A DNA stretch of 64,000 bases from a virus. Position 1 is the stretch's first letter. Every line of letters starts with the position of its first letter. The translations under genes and the position numbers were made by a program. The stretch is taken from IMG/VR virus record IMGVR_UViG_3300005663_000029, positions 1 to 64,000 of that record; one strand, 5' to 3'. Below the pieces are notes generated by a model, which worked only from the letters and a program-made list of their open reading frames with translations, was not told where the DNA came from and ran no database searches. Of the stretch, positions 63,677-64,000 are shown piece by piece.

Positions 63677-64000
63677 TGAAAATGTTTCCAAATGAAGATG
63701 TAAGTCAATTGATAGAAGACATTATCAACACGGACCCGAATATTAAATTAAGTGACATACTGAAACTTGATAGGATTCTGTCTGATGTAAATTATATAAT
63801 TTCTTCGAGTAATACTCTATCGTCTGTACACCATAGGCTCGGTATGGTCAGCCAGGAGTTAGAAAAAGATAAGATATATTCAACACTCTCTGGGGCACAT
63901 ATAAACGCTATTAAAGATTTTATCGGGTTAATCTATTTCTGGTTGAATATGCTTTCAGACAGCAAAATCAGAGGAATGGATAAGAAATTCACTCTAGACA
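63676..64000 (+). CDS. Unknown protein, runs off the right edge
   Basis: ATG 63676 overlaps the previous TAA. The 108 visible residues are helical (VSQLIEDIINTDPNIKLSDI). The 3' end is outside the window. Confidence 0.55.
   Translation, partial: MKMFPNEDVSQLIEDIINTDPNIKLSDILKLDRILSDVNYIISSSNTLSSVHHRLGMVSQELEKDKIYSTLSGAHINAIKDFIGLIYFWLNMLSDSKIRGMDKKFTLD

Overview
The window reads as part of the genome of a large tailed bacteriophage (Caudoviricetes). The evidence is a 1,268-residue tape-measure-like protein, two peptidoglycan-degrading enzymes, a fibre-like protein with a GFLPPRMT module, phage nucleotide-metabolism enzymes, a cluster of 21 intact tRNA genes with a tmRNA, and dozens of small tightly packed, often ATGA- or TAATG-overlapping genes. 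The host cannot be named from the sequence. Coding is AT-rich, and TTG and GTG starts are common.

Layout. 1-5.3 kb, 8.2-10.7 kb and 11.5-16.4 kb (minus strand): virion and lysis module (tape measure, small structural genes, fibre-like protein, GH108 muramidase, SLT transglycosylase). 5.4-8.2 kb (plus): seven small genes of unknown role; a thymidylate-kinase-like gene sits alone at 10.9 kb. 16.5-20.2 kb (plus): a compact operon for a ubiquitin-like conjugation pathway: a 72-aa beta-grasp-like protein, a 463-aa protein with an E2-like HPH-x7-Cys active site, a JAMM/JAB protease, an E1/ThiF enzyme and a one-helix membrane protein. 20.2-26.7 kb: DUF932 protein, class II (B12) ribonucleotide reductase, a histone-fold protein and the tmRNA. 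26.7-42 kb: the tRNA cluster, interspersed with small genes, five homing-type endonucleases and a probable large structured RNA (36.6-37.14 kb). 42-64 kb: small accessory genes, an SF2 helicase, HD hydrolase, ThyX, winged-helix proteins and many zinc-ribbon proteins.

How it may work together. Class II ribonucleotide reductase, ThyX, a dTMP-kinase-like protein and two MazG-like pyrophosphohydrolases would supply or police dNTPs. tRNAs and tmRNA support late translation. The last tRNA of the cluster has anticodon CTA by canonical numbering and should read UAG; consistently, one small gene (56525-56746) is open end to end only if an in-frame TAG is decoded. Four HNH genes each follow a tRNA 5' half cut exactly at the 3' edge of the anticodon loop, which suggests a family of endonucleases that colonises tRNA anticodon loops. 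The ubiquitin-like operon is the strongest candidate for an undescribed system: it has all four catalytic or carrier parts plus a membrane protein, on a phage, next to the virion genes.

Limits: function calls rest on motifs read by eye. No database search, folding or alignment program was run, and the genes called unknown are truly unrecognised.
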